NCBI RefSeq assembly: GCF_003612015.1
Contig: NZ_RARB01000003.1
Coordinates: forward strand, 22,023-86,022
Source of the DNA: Pantoea piersonii
Lineage (GTDB): Bacteria; Pseudomonadota; Gammaproteobacteria; Enterobacterales; Enterobacteriaceae
Length of the DNA: 64,000 bases
Direction: 5' to 3'
Part shown: in pieces, positions 53,748-61,234 of the stretch
Position numbering within the stretch: the first letter of the stretch is position 1
Layout: each line of letters opens with the position of its first letter
Translations under genes and position numbers: made by a program
Notes under the pieces: generated by a model
The model's input: the letters and a program-made list of their open reading frames with translations, nothing else
Told to the model about the DNA's origin: nothing
Database searches by the model: none

Positions 53748-54074
53748 ATGAAAACGTTGAACGACTGGCTGAACGAAGGCCGCAAGGTAGAAAGCATTCA
53801 CTACGCAAAGATGTCTCGGATTAAGTGCGCTGATGGCTACAACGTAAGCATTCAGGCCAGTAGCGGCCATTACTGCACACCACGCGAAACAATGCAGGAT
53901 GTGCAGTACTACAGCTCTTTCGAGCTGGGTTATCCGTCATCAGCAGATGATGCTTTTCTGGAGTATGCAGAAAATCCAGATGAGCCAACCGATACGGTTT
54001 ATGGCTACGTTCCGCGAGAAGTTATTGAGGAGGTAATTGCCTCTCATGGTGGAGTGGTTGGCTACGGAAAATAA
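53748..54074 (+). CDS. Phage protein, unknown
   Basis: A 108-aa acidic protein starting MKTLNDWLNEGRKVESIHYA; GAGGTG precedes the ATG at 53748. Features include ASSGHYCTPRETMQDVQYYSSFELGYPS. No family recognised. It is in the early accessory region next to N, where ral-like anti-restriction genes lie in lambda. Confidence 0.72.
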   Translation: MKTLNDWLNEGRKVESIHYAKMSRIKCADGYNVSIQASSGHYCTPRETMQDVQYYSSFELGYPSSADDAFLEYAENPDEPTDTVYGYVPREVIEEVIASHGGVVGYGK

Positions 54075-54109
54075 CAGGTCGCTTAGGCGGCATTTTTACT
54101 GGAGCCAAC

Positions 54110-54187
54110 ATGAGCAACACAGACTGGATTATCGGCTGGATAGTGATAGCCGGGCTTATGTTGGCTGGTTATTTAGCAAGGGGGTGA
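54110..54187 (+). CDS. 25-residue membrane peptide
   Basis: A 25-codon gene (MSNTDWIIGWIVIAGLMLAG) with GGAG six bases before the ATG. A single hydrophobic helix makes up most of it. It ends two bases before the next gene. No family recognised. Confidence 0.55.
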   Translation: MSNTDWIIGWIVIAGLMLAGYLARG

Positions 54188-54188
54188 G

Positions 54189-54542
54189 ATGAGTACAGGC
54201 ATAGGAAAACACAAGTTCAGCACCAGTAACGGCAGCGTCTGGAGTCCTGATGAAGCCATCTGTCCATATTGCAACTATGAGCACTGCGAAGCCGACCATT
54301 GTGATGTCGGAATTGGGTTGGTTCAGTGCGGACCATATCACTGCCCCGTCTGCGAGGCGTCGGAAATAAGCAGCCTTGATACCCGCGAGCTTACCGAAAG
54401 GGAAAAAGAGACCGGATGGTTTGAGCCGGGAAGCCCTGTTAGCGATGTAGCTAACACAGTTAATGGCAGACTCGTTGATCATCGTGAGGCTAAAGAATAT
54501 TACGACATTGGCCTGCTGGATAAGAAGGCGCTGGGCAAGTAA
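54189..54542 (+). CDS. Cysteine-rich phage protein
   Basis: A 117-aa protein with paired cysteines (CPYCNYEHCEADHC and QCGPYHCPVCE) suggesting two zinc ribbons in the first 60 residues, then a charged helical C terminus. No family recognised. Confidence 0.75.
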   Translation: MSTGIGKHKFSTSNGSVWSPDEAICPYCNYEHCEADHCDVGIGLVQCGPYHCPVCEASEISSLDTRELTEREKETGWFEPGSPVSDVANTVNGRLVDHREAKEYYDIGLLDKKALGK

Positions 54543-54558
54543 CCGCAAGGAGAGAGAT

Positions 54559-54714
54559 ATGACAAACGAGAAATTTGAATTTGAAGAATGGATGGACTTT
54601 CTGCGCGACCACGCAGCCAAGAAAGGAGGCGCGGCCAACTTCCCTGATGAGTGGCAGGAAGATTATGACGCAGGCCTGACACCAGAAGAAGCTTGGAGCA
54701 AAGCCTGGGATTGA
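54559..54714 (+). CDS. 51-residue phage protein
   Basis: A small acidic protein (MTNEKFEFEEWMDFLRDHAA, ending EEAWSKAWD). AAGGAG lies upstream of the ATG at 54559. No family recognised. Confidence 0.68.
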   Translation: MTNEKFEFEEWMDFLRDHAAKKGGAANFPDEWQEDYDAGLTPEEAWSKAWD

Positions 54715-54801
54715 TAGCAATGCAATGGCTTGTCACGACAGGCCATGACGGTGCTAGTCACCAAGCGCACTTCGGTGCGAGATAACTACGACACACTCCT
54801 T

Positions 54802-54824
54802 GCCAGCCTAGCGCTGGCTTTTTT
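54802..54824 (+). terminator. Terminator in the early operon
   Basis: GCCAGC-CTAGC-GCTGGC followed by TTTTTT, between the 51-aa gene and the CIII-like gene. N-dependent antitermination would be needed to read past it, like tL sites in lambda. Confidence 0.85.
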
Positions 54825-54860
54825 ATGCACTAACACCAACCAAATTAACTGAGGTATCCC

Positions 54861-55025
54861 ATGCGTCTTTCTTTCGCAGGGGCAGCATCGGGCTGCCCGC
54901 AAAGCACTATGTTCGATTTCAAATTAACCGGCGCAGACGTTATGTCGTGGAAGCCGAAGAGCCGCTTACAGAAGCTGGTAGAGCGTCTGATTCAGGCAGT
55001 AACACAGCCTGGTAATCCGCAATGA
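54861..55025 (+). CDS. CIII-like regulatory protein
   Basis: A 54-aa protein, the same length as lambda CIII. The start MRLSFAGAASGCPQS resembles MQYAIAGWPVAGCPS of lambda CIII, the middle forms an amphipathic helix (SRLQKLVERLIQAV), and QPGNPQ parallels NQPGVPK. Lambda CIII stabilises CII by inhibiting the FtsH protease. Position downstream of N agrees. Confidence 0.78.
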   Translation: MRLSFAGAASGCPQSTMFDFKLTGADVMSWKPKSRLQKLVERLIQAVTQPGNPQ

Positions 55026-55159
55026 ACGCGCCGGCAGCAGTTGAGCAGTACCGCAAGCAGCAGGAAGAGTTGGAACGCCAGCGCCGGGAAGAAGAACGAC
55101 TGGCTGGCTACGACTTCACTCGCATGTTGCTGGAAAAATTAGGGCTGAGGGTTAAGTGA
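55022..55159 (+). CDS. 45-residue Glu/Arg-rich phage protein
   Basis: A 45-codon gene (MNAPAAVEQYRKQQEELERQ) forming a charged helix, overlapping the CIII-like stop (ATGA) and sharing a base with the next start (TGATG). No family recognised. Confidence 0.65.
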   Translation: MNAPAAVEQYRKQQEELERQRREEERLAGYDFTRMLLEKLGLRVK

Positions 55160-55353
55160 TGAGGCTGAAACTCGAATGCGGCGAACTGAAAACTCGCGCC
55201 GGATACCGCCCCGGCATGATTGTTATCGAAGCTGATGAGGTCTCTCTGCTTGACTTCAACGGCAAGCAGCTACTCAACCAGTTCGACATCAAAGACGTCA
55301 TGGAGTGGCTTACAGAGCAGGGTTACACGATTCATCAGGAGATAGCAGCATGA
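55159..55353 (+). CDS. Phage protein, unknown
   Basis: A 64-aa protein (MRLKLECGELKTRAGYRPGM). It seems to combine beta strands with a C-terminal helix (VMEWLTEQGYTIHQEIAA). Coupled to both neighbours. No family recognised. Confidence 0.7.
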   Translation: MRLKLECGELKTRAGYRPGMIVIEADEVSLLDFNGKQLLNQFDIKDVMEWLTEQGYTIHQEIAA

Positions 55354-55502
55354 TTGACCCGGATATGTATTTCATCGAGATGATGCAGGCCATCTTAGAG
55401 CCTGTGCTCGACCAGATGACGCCAGAGCAAGCCGCAATGGAAGCGATTGCTGATTACCGTACGGAGCAACAGGCAGCACGCATGGGAGTTGCATATGAGT
55501 AA
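55350..55502 (+). CDS. 50-residue acidic phage protein
   Basis: A helical acidic protein (MIDPDMYFIEMMQAILEPVL). The ATG at 55350 overlaps the upstream stop (ATGA) and its own end overlaps the ERF start by 8 bases. No family recognised. Confidence 0.65.
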   Translation: MIDPDMYFIEMMQAILEPVLDQMTPEQAAMEAIADYRTEQQAARMGVAYE

Positions 55503-56097
55503 GGAGTTCTACACCAAGCTGGCTGAAATACAGCGCACGCTGAACGCACCAAAGGGGCAGTACAACAACTTCGGTAAATATCACTACCGGAGCTGTGAAG
55601 ACATTCTGGAAGGTGTTAAGCCGCTGTTGAATGGCTTGTTCCTGTCTATCTCTGACGAAATTGTTCTCATTGGCGATCGCTACTACGTCAAAGCCACGGC
55701 TTCTATCACCGATGGCGAAACCACACATACCGCCACAGCAATGGCGCGTGAAGCAGCCGACAAGAAAGGAATGGATGAAGCGCAGATAACCGGCGCAACC
55801 AGCTCATACGCCCGCAAATACTGCCTGAATGGATTGTTCGGCATTGATGACGCGAAAGATGCAGACACGGACGAGCACAAGCATCAGCAGAAAAACACGC
55901 AGCAGCAACAGCCCGTCAGGCAGCCTGATGAAATCCTCGCTGACTTTACCGCGCAGGCAGCAGCGAGTCAGACGATGGATGACTTGAAGTCCATCTATCG
56001 GCCAGCGTGGAATGCACTCGCACCTTCACCAGACCATCAGAAGAAATGCGAGGCAGTCTTTAAATATCGCGCTTCAGAACTTAACAAGGCGGCATAA
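55495..56097 (+). CDS. ERF-family single-strand annealing protein
   Basis: The 200-aa recombinase begins MSKEFYTKLAEIQRTLNAPK. It contains KYHYRSCEDILEGVKPLLNGLFLSISDEIV and the ERF core GMDEAQITGATSSYARKYCLNGLFGIDD, followed by a Gln/His-rich linker and C-terminal helical domain. It anneals complementary strands during phage recombination and circularisation. It stands where lambda has bet. The start is the ATG at 55495. Confidence 0.93.
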   Translation: MSKEFYTKLAEIQRTLNAPKGQYNNFGKYHYRSCEDILEGVKPLLNGLFLSISDEIVLIGDRYYVKATASITDGETTHTATAMAREAADKKGMDEAQITGATSSYARKYCLNGLFGIDDAKDADTDEHKHQQKNTQQQQPVRQPDEILADFTAQAAASQTMDDLKSIYRPAWNALAPSPDHQKKCEAVFKYRASELNKAA

Positions 56098-56625
56098 ATG
56101 GCAAGCAGAGGCGTGATTGACCTTTACGTCTCTGGAATGAGCATACCGCAAGTTTCCTCGATGACCGGTGTATCTCGGTCAACCGTTAGATACCACTGCA
56201 AAAAAGCAGGTGTACTAAGGGGAAGAACTGAAGGGGTTAGGAAGGCGGCAGAAGATGGCAGGATGAGCCATGGCAAAGGAAAGACGCGCACCTTCAGCGA
56301 TGAATGGAAAAGGAAAATCAGCGAGGGAAAACTTAAACATGCGGATGCGAATGCCAGAGGCTTCAGAATAAACAGCGCTGGGTACAAGGAGTTTACCCGT
56401 GGAGAGCATAAGGGAAGATCCGAACATGTCGTCATTATGGAAGCCATCATCGGTAGGCGCATAACCCGGAATGAGCACGTCCACCATAAAGACCGCAATA
56501 AGCTCAACAATCACCCTTCAAACCTTCAACTTCTAACAATATCCGAGCATGCAGCACTTCACCGAAGAGAGGATGCTGCCGCAGGAATCACTCGCAGGAG
56601 AAATAAAAATGGGACGTGGAGTTAA
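56098..56625 (+). CDS. HNH homing endonuclease with N-terminal helix-turn-helix (third)
   Basis: A 175-aa nuclease. An N-terminal helix-turn-helix ([24 protein letters not shown]) and a NUMOD-like middle ([15 protein letters not shown]) precede the HNH centre [30 protein letters not shown]. It starts one base after the ERF stop and overlaps the ssb start by 17 bases. Unlike the other two it lacks an AP2 domain, so it entered independently. Confidence 0.92.
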   Translation: MASRGVIDLYVSGMSIPQVSSMTGVSRSTVRYHCKKAGVLRGRTEGVRKAAEDGRMSHGKGKTRTFSDEWKRKISEGKLKHADANARGFRINSAGYKEFTRGEHKGRSEHVVIMEAIIGRRITRNEHVHHKDRNKLNNHPSNLQLLTISEHAALHRREDAAAGITRRRNKNGTWS

Positions 56626-57073
56626 CCGCGTAATTCTGGTCGGCCATTTGGGTCAGGATCCAGAAATTCGCTATATGCCCAACGGAGGGGTCGTAGCAAA
56701 CCTGACTATCGCCACATCGGAGAGCTGGCGAGACAAGGCAACCGGTGAGAATAAGGAGGTAACTGAGTGGCATAGAACAGTGCTGTTCGGCAAGCTGGCA
56801 GAAGTAGCTGGCGAATACCTTCGCAAAGGCTCTCAGGTCTATATAGAAGGCCAACTTCGCACCCGTAAATGGCAGGACAACAGCGGGCAAGACCGCTACA
56901 CCACGGAGATTGTGGTGAATGTCGGCGGCGTGATGCAGATGCTGGGAGGCAAGCAGGAAGCGAGCCAGGGAAACAACAAACCACAGTCACGGAGTCAGCC
57001 GCAGCGTGGTCCATCTACGCCACCGGCAAACAATGAACCTCCGATGGACTGGAATGACGACACCCCCTTCTGA
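56609..57073 (+). CDS. ssb: Single-stranded DNA-binding protein
   Basis: The 154-aa protein is a typical SSB: OB fold starting [65 protein letters not shown] compressed to its core [14 protein letters not shown], a Gln/Pro-rich linker, and the C-terminal acidic tip MDWNDDTPF that recruits partner proteins. The ATG at 56609 has CAGGAG upstream, within the end of the HNH gene. Confidence 0.97.
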   Translation: MGRGVNRVILVGHLGQDPEIRYMPNGGVVANLTIATSESWRDKATGENKEVTEWHRTVLFGKLAEVAGEYLRKGSQVYIEGQLRTRKWQDNSGQDRYTTEIVVNVGGVMQMLGGKQEASQGNNKPQSRSQPQRGPSTPPANNEPPMDWNDDTPF

Positions 57074-57098
57074 TTTAACCCTCCACTAAGGCACCTGT

Positions 57099-57449
57099 AT
57101 GACTCTCACACCGCTTGAATCGGCGCATTACGCACGCCTGTCAGAAATACAGCAGGAGCGCTTTCTGTGGCGTACAGAGCAGATGACGCCGCATCAGAGA
57201 AAGTGTCAGCAGGTTGCCTTATCAGCTGTAGCTGCAATGGAAGCGGCCAAGCGGGGAGAGGAGCATCAGAGCAGGTTAACGCCGGAACGGAAAGCTGAAG
57301 TGCATAGGGAGTGCCTTCACATCCGTATCCATCGGCTCACTGCGATAAGCCCCGCCCTGCCCAGAATTCTGGTCACGAAGCCGGGCGTGCTGTGGATGGA
57401 TTACACGACAGAGCGGCGCGGAAGGTTCGGCGCTGTAGTGCAGGACTAA
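57099..57449 (+). CDS. Phage protein, unknown
   Basis: A 116-aa basic protein (MTLTPLESAHYARLSEIQQE), helical at the N terminus. The C-terminal RRGRFGAVVQD is basic. It follows ssb and may take part in DNA metabolism, but no family is recognised. Confidence 0.7.
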   Translation: MTLTPLESAHYARLSEIQQERFLWRTEQMTPHQRKCQQVALSAVAAMEAAKRGEEHQSRLTPERKAEVHRECLHIRIHRLTAISPALPRILVTKPGVLWMDYTTERRGRFGAVVQD

Positions 57450-57481
57450 CTATTTCGCCGCTCAGCGGCACAGGAGGATAA

Positions 57482-57805
57482 ATGATGGCTACCTACGCAA
57501 AAGCACAGGTAAAGCGAGAGGCTCGCCTGGCACGCATCCGCGAGATGGCAGGCAAAATGCCTGCACACGCGATAGCTGATGCGCTGCACATGTCGCCAGA
57601 GTCTCTCAACTGGCAGTGCTGGCGCAACGGAATATCACTGGCTTATCAGTACAAAGTCATTACACCAGAGCAACGTCGCTACATCATGGAAGCACGCGAA
57701 GCAGGTGTGCCGTATGCGGAGATTGCAGAAAAAACCGGTCGAACCATTCCACAGGTCTGCACCATCGTCAGCAACACTAAAAATCGCGGAGTTCAGTGGA
57801 AATGA
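57482..57805 (+). CDS. Helix-turn-helix DNA-binding protein
   Basis: The 107-aa protein has two similar helical modules: MPAHAIADALHMSPESLNWQCWRNG (residues 25-49) and VPYAEIAEKTGRTIPQVCTIVSN (residues 77-99), both with helix-turn-helix pattern. An AGGAGG site precedes the ATG. Probably a regulator or DNA-binding accessory protein. Confidence 0.75.
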   Translation: MMATYAKAQVKREARLARIREMAGKMPAHAIADALHMSPESLNWQCWRNGISLAYQYKVITPEQRRYIMEAREAGVPYAEIAEKTGRTIPQVCTIVSNTKNRGVQWK

Positions 57806-58347
57806 TGCAATTTACGGAAGAGCAGAAAGCGGCGCTGATTTATTGGCTTAAACCTCAAATATCAGAACTAGAGGCGGTATGCGATGAAATCCCGTTCGGG
57901 CTGGATGAGGATGATTCAGTGCAGTTACAGGTCATGAAAATCGCGCTCGCGGCGCTGACGGCGGAGCCTGTTGGGTATATCCACAATTTCTTAGGCCCTG
58001 ACCAGAGTGGAAGCATCTTTGCAGAGGAAAACAGGCACTATGGGCGTGCAGTCTACACCGCGCCGCCCGCCCCGGCGCTACGGCTGCCGGACAGCATTAG
58101 CCTTTCAGGTGATATGGATGAGGTCTATGTGGCGGCGTGGAATGATTGCATTTCCGAAGTTAAGCGCCTGAACGCCACCGCGCCGCAGCCTGTGACTGAA
58201 TGCTGGACTCATAACCTGGATGCTGATGCTGCGCTGGTTATGCTGGACCGCATTGATACGCTTGACCCAGCTGACGACGGCAGGATTGAAGACGTTAAGC
58301 GTATCATTCGTAAGATGGCAGCAGCGCCTAAACCCTCCACCAATTGA
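57802..58347 (+). CDS. Accessory phage protein (Ea22-like composition)
   Basis: A 181-aa acidic protein (MMQFTEEQKAALIYWLKPQI). A central YTAPPAPALRLPDSISL linker and VAAWNDCISEVKRLNA are typical of mosaic lambdoid accessory proteins of the Ea22 type. ATG overlaps the previous stop. Function unknown. Confidence 0.72.
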   Translation: MMQFTEEQKAALIYWLKPQISELEAVCDEIPFGLDEDDSVQLQVMKIALAALTAEPVGYIHNFLGPDQSGSIFAEENRHYGRAVYTAPPAPALRLPDSISLSGDMDEVYVAAWNDCISEVKRLNATAPQPVTECWTHNLDADAALVMLDRIDTLDPADDGRIEDVKRIIRKMAAAPKPSTN

Positions 58348-58386
58348 CCCCTCCCCCGCCCTGATATACTGTTTATGTAAACAGTA
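58344..58386 (+). promoter_or_regulatory. Promoter with consensus LexA box
   Basis: TACTGTTTATGTAAACAGTA (58367-58386) is a near-perfect LexA operator (CTGT-N8-ACAG). A -35 TTGACC (58344-58349) lies 15-17 bp from -10-like TATACT/TACTGT, so LexA would cover the -10. The ATG of the following gene is at 58400. Confidence 0.85.
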
Positions 58387-58399
58387 TTAAGGCGGATAT

Positions 58400-58666
58400 A
58401 TGCGCACATTCATAAGCGGCGTTGCGTTCTATATGCTCGATGAAGGCGAGCGGCTGACTAGGGCTCAGGTCTACAGCAATCAGCACACATGCGGCTATGT
58501 AATCTGGCCGCGTGAGGGGAAGTGGGACGTGCGTAAAATGGGCTTGCGGGGATGGGAGAAGATAAGCGACAAGCTATTCGACACGGAAAACGAGGCTTTG
58601 GTTTTCGCCTATGACAAGTATTGCAGGGATGAAGATATTAAGAGCCGGGCATGGCTCTCGAAATGA
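58400..58666 (+). CDS. LexA-controlled phage protein, unknown (antirepressor candidate)
   Basis: An 88-aa protein (MRTFISGVAFYMLDEGERLT) with VYSNQHTCGYVIWPREGKWDVRKMGLRGW. I recognise no family. The SOS box directly at its promoter makes it LexA-regulated independently of the prophage repressor. In lambdoid phages such genes can be antirepressors (Gifsy/Fels type) or SOS modulators such as DinI; the sequence is not DinI-like. Confidence 0.8.
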   Translation: MRTFISGVAFYMLDEGERLTRAQVYSNQHTCGYVIWPREGKWDVRKMGLRGWEKISDKLFDTENEALVFAYDKYCRDEDIKSRAWLSK

Positions 58667-58711
58667 CCGCCCAAGTGGCGGTTTTTTTACGCCTACGATT
58701 TGGAGATAACC

Positions 58712-58930
58712 ATGAACTTTCCAGATATTGCAGATGAAGCAGCAGAGCGCGAGCAGCAACTGATAGCAGTGGCGCTGGCGAACCGGCCAAAGCCGAGCAT
58801 GACCTTTACCGGCGTATGCCATAACGGTGACTGCGGCGAGAAGATAACGAAGGGATTCTTTTGCTGTGCAGAGTGCCGTGAGGACTTTGAGCGAGTGCAG
58901 TGGGCGCAGAGCCAAAGGAGCGTTGCATGA
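58712..58930 (+). CDS. TraR/DksA-type zinc-finger protein
   Basis: A 72-aa protein (MNFPDIADEAAEREQQLIAV) with a four-cysteine finger in CHNGDCGEKI and FFCCAECREDFE, the layout of TraR/DksA C4-type proteins of phages and plasmids, which bind the RNA polymerase secondary channel. GGAG precedes the ATG. The predicted function is modulation of host transcription. Confidence 0.88.
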   Translation: MNFPDIADEAAEREQQLIAVALANRPKPSMTFTGVCHNGDCGEKITKGFFCCAECREDFERVQWAQSQRSVA

Positions 58931-59259
58931 GTATTGAATGGAATGGGGAAGGTTTGCCACCGCGGGGATGCGTATGTGAGATTGCACCACCAATACATGA
59001 TGCGGGTACAAAAGTTCGCGTGCTATGCCATGACGAGAACGCGGCTGTATGTCGCATTCTAGAAGGTGATCGACTGCATTCGCTTTGCCAATTAGAAGTG
59101 GCGGAGATTCGACCCGTTAGAACCGAAGCAACGCGCAAGCGTGATGAGACAATAGCAGACCTTCAGAATGCTTTAGGTCATGCGCACGGACTCTTCGACC
59201 TTGTGCTGCTCTATAAAGCGCTAACGTCAGGCAGAATTCGTCACATCACCCTGAAGTAA
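58927..59259 (+). CDS. Phage protein, unknown
   Basis: A 110-aa protein (MSIEWNGEGLPPRGCVCEIA). It starts with a beta-rich domain seen in several lambdoid accessory proteins (LPPxGxVCE), then a helical end. It overlaps the TraR-like stop (ATGA). Confidence 0.72.
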   Translation: MSIEWNGEGLPPRGCVCEIAPPIHDAGTKVRVLCHDENAAVCRILEGDRLHSLCQLEVAEIRPVRTEATRKRDETIADLQNALGHAHGLFDLVLLYKALTSGRIRHITLK

Positions 59260-59304
59260 CCCCACCAACCCTATTCACTATCGCGCTCTGCGTGAGGAGT
59301 TGTT

Positions 59305-59598
59305 ATGTCTGAATATAGGTGCTGCCGCTGCAAAGCTGAACTTGATGGCTACAGCGCATATGAATATCGCGGCTTCGTGGCATGTGAAACTCATTTCGAC
59401 GAGGTGATTCAACTTGTCGATGCTAAGCGTTCTGACCTCATTGAGCGTGAAGCGTCTCGCCTTAAGCCGCTGGCCGGTCTCGACATCCATCCGGACTCAC
59501 CAATTGGACAGGTTAATCGTCGGATATTGGGGGGCGTAATAGAAGCTGTAGCCAAAGAGCACCCTATCGAAGCGGAGTACCGCAAGGGCATTCTGTGA
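59305..59598 (+). CDS. Small protein with CxxC motif
   Basis: A 97-aa protein starting MSEYRCCRCKAELDGYSAYE. The Cys-rich start, followed by CETHFDEV, may form a treble-clef or LIM-like zinc site. The remainder is helical. No family recognised. Confidence 0.7.
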   Translation: MSEYRCCRCKAELDGYSAYEYRGFVACETHFDEVIQLVDAKRSDLIEREASRLKPLAGLDIHPDSPIGQVNRRILGGVIEAVAKEHPIEAEYRKGIL

Positions 59599-59693
59599 AC
59601 ACCATCTGCGACATATCCCCCGGCGAGTTCTTTATATGGCTTGCCGTTTTTATTTGCATCGTGCTGGTCTGGAACTGGCCGTATAAGGAGTAG
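59595..59693 (+). CDS. 32-residue membrane peptide (GTG start)
   Basis: A 32-codon gene (NTICDISPGEFFIWLAVF after the GTG). It has one transmembrane helix and ends four bases before the excisionase. The GTG overlaps the upstream stop (GTGA). No family recognised. Confidence 0.5.
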   Translation: MNTICDISPGEFFIWLAVFICIVLVWNWPYKE

Positions 59694-59696
59694 AGA

Positions 59697-59879
59697 ATGG
59701 AACGCCTGTTAAGCGTAAAAGCAGTATGCACGGCACTCGATATGCACCGTGCGACGCTGTATCGAAAAATTAAAGCGGGAGAGATTCCGCAGCCACTCAA
59801 GGATGGCCCACGCTCAAAATGGCTGGAGTCAGAAATTCAGCCTTATATAGAGCGCCTTAAGACCCAGCGTGCGGCATGA
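59697..59879 (+). CDS. Excisionase-like HTH protein
   Basis: A 60-aa MerR/AlpA-type winged helix: MERLLSVKAVCTALDMHRATLYRKIKAGEIPQPLK in compressed form SVKAVCTALDMHRATLYR. Its place next to and overlapping the convergent integrase 3' end identifies it as the likely recombination directionality factor. GGAG precedes the ATG. Confidence 0.88.
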   Translation: MERLLSVKAVCTALDMHRATLYRKIKAGEIPQPLKDGPRSKWLESEIQPYIERLKTQRAA

Positions 59880-61050
59880 AGCCGCACAGCCAGTCATCAT
59901 ACACCTGCATCATCTCTCTTCTTTCTTTCATGTACTCGGCGTGGTTATAGGCTGCAACAACGCGGTTAGATTCTGCATGTGCCAGTTGCTTCTCTATAAC
60001 CTCACGCCTGAACCCCATTTCATAAAGCGTTGTCGATGCTGTCGCGCGAAAGTCATGGCTGGTTATATGCTTTGGCGGAAAGCCGAGATATTCAATTGCC
60101 CGGTTGATCGTGCTGTCACTCAGCGATTCCTGTGGCTTGTAAACACCAGGCATCATGAGCGGATTGTCCCCACATACAGCTTTAAGCTGCTGCATAAGTC
60201 GCTTTGAGGTGGAGGTTAATGGGACGGAATGCGATCGCTTCATCTTCATCCGCTCTGCCGGTATCACCCATAAATCATCATCAAAGTTTACTTCACTCCA
60301 TCTGCCACGCCGCAACTCTCCCTGTCGTACAAAGGTAAACGGAAGGAGCATGAGAGCTATCCGGGTTTGTGGGTAGCCGGGAAAGTCAGCAAGAGCAGAG
60401 AAATACTGCCGGAGCTCATCGGCGGACAGGCAGCGAGAGTTTTTTGTTTTCGGGGGAATGACTGCACCTTTCAGTGCTGCAGCCGGGTCTGTATCTGCCC
60501 TGAGAGTTGCGACGGCATAACAGAAGATAGCCGAGCACCATTGCCTCACCTTTAACGCCGAAGATGCCGATCCACGCTTTTCCATGTCCTTTAGCACGAC
60601 AAGTATCTCATGTGCTGTAACGTCACGGACGGGTTTCTTGCCGAATACCGGATAACAGTTAATGGAGAGAAAGGACTCAACCTGCTCGCATGTTCCGGCA
60701 GTCCATGTAGGACGCTTGCGCTCAATCCACTCTTTGGCAACCAGTTCGAACGTATTCGCAGCCTCTGCCAGATTCTGTTGCTTCTCTTTCTTCCTCGCTT
60801 CGGTAGGGTTTATTCCGCGCTTAACTTGCTCCCTTGCCCACTCACGTTCTTTACGTGCATCGGAAAGAGAAACGGAGGGATATTCGCCGATTGTGTAGCG
60901 CCCGTCTTTGGTAGGTGTAAGCCAGTAACGATAGCGCCAGAATTTTGCGCCGGTTGGCCTGACCTCAAGATAGAGCCCCTGCCCGTCCTGTAGCGTGTAA
61001 GGTTTGTCCTGCGCTCTGGCGTTTTTTACTTTGGTGTCTGTGAGTGGCAT
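59857..61050 (-). CDS. Tyrosine integrase (P4/CP4-57 type)
   Basis: The 397-aa recombinase has the DUF4102 N-terminal arm domain (MPLTDTKVKNARAQDKPYTL, GRYTIGEYPSVSLSDARKE), a SAM-like core-binding domain, and a catalytic domain with Arg in FVRQGELRR, His-x2-Arg in HDFRATAST, and the Tyr in VVAAYNHAEYMKERR near the end. It should recombine attP with the truD/surE overlap. It reads toward the phage interior and overlaps the excisionase gene end by 23 bases. Confidence 0.95.
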   Translation of the reverse strand: MPLTDTKVKNARAQDKPYTLQDGQGLYLEVRPTGAKFWRYRYWLTPTKDGRYTIGEYPSVSLSDARKEREWAREQVKRGINPTEARKKEKQQNLAEAANTFELVAKEWIERKRPTWTAGTCEQVESFLSINCYPVFGKKPVRDVTAHEILVVLKDMEKRGSASSALKVRQWCSAIFCYAVATLRADTDPAAALKGAVIPPKTKNSRCLSADELRQYFSALADFPGYPQTRIALMLLPFTFVRQGELRRGRWSEVNFDDDLWVIPAERMKMKRSHSVPLTSTSKRLMQQLKAVCGDNPLMMPGVYKPQESLSDSTINRAIEYLGFPPKHITSHDFRATASTTLYEMGFRREVIEKQLAHAESNRVVAAYNHAEYMKERREMMQVYDDWLCGFMPHAGS

Positions 61051-61213
61051 ACCGGATAACACGAGTTGTGGTTTATGTTATCCGGCAGGTTGTCCGGTTT
61101 ATGGTGCGCTGTCAATATTCAACATGCGACACCATGAGATAACCAGTTCAGGTGAGGCGGGCATCAACCGGTAGGTTTGCGACATCAAGCGATACAGTGA
61201 GTCAGCGGTAATG

Positions 61214-61234
61214 ATTACTCAGCAATATCCGCAT
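61214..61234. repeat. Prophage attachment-site repeat at truD
   Basis: The second copy of the 21-bp att repeat (identical to 17495-17515). On the minus strand it contains the last six codons and stop of truD, and in the other frame a stranded copy of the surE start. Confidence 0.93.

Larger units (their letters stand above)
17495..61234. mobile_element. Complete lambdoid-myovirus prophage, about 43.7 kb
   Basis: The element is bounded by a 21-bp direct repeat and begins next to a P4-type tyrosine integrase and an excisionase. It carries a full set of temperate functions: CI/Cro/CII/CIII-like regulators, N- and Q-position antiterminators, an origin with O-like initiator and DnaB-type helicase, ERF recombinase, SSB, nin genes, lysis genes, terminase, capsid, contractile tail and tail fibre. 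No obvious frameshift or transposon disrupts an essential gene, so it may be inducible. Its base composition is visibly more AT-rich than the flanking chromosome. Confidence 0.97.

Noticed and set aside
17516..60000. Anti-CRISPR genes among the small early and moron genes
   Set aside because: None of the small proteins resembles an Acr or Aca family known to me, and no Aca-type regulator adjoins them. A profile search would be needed.
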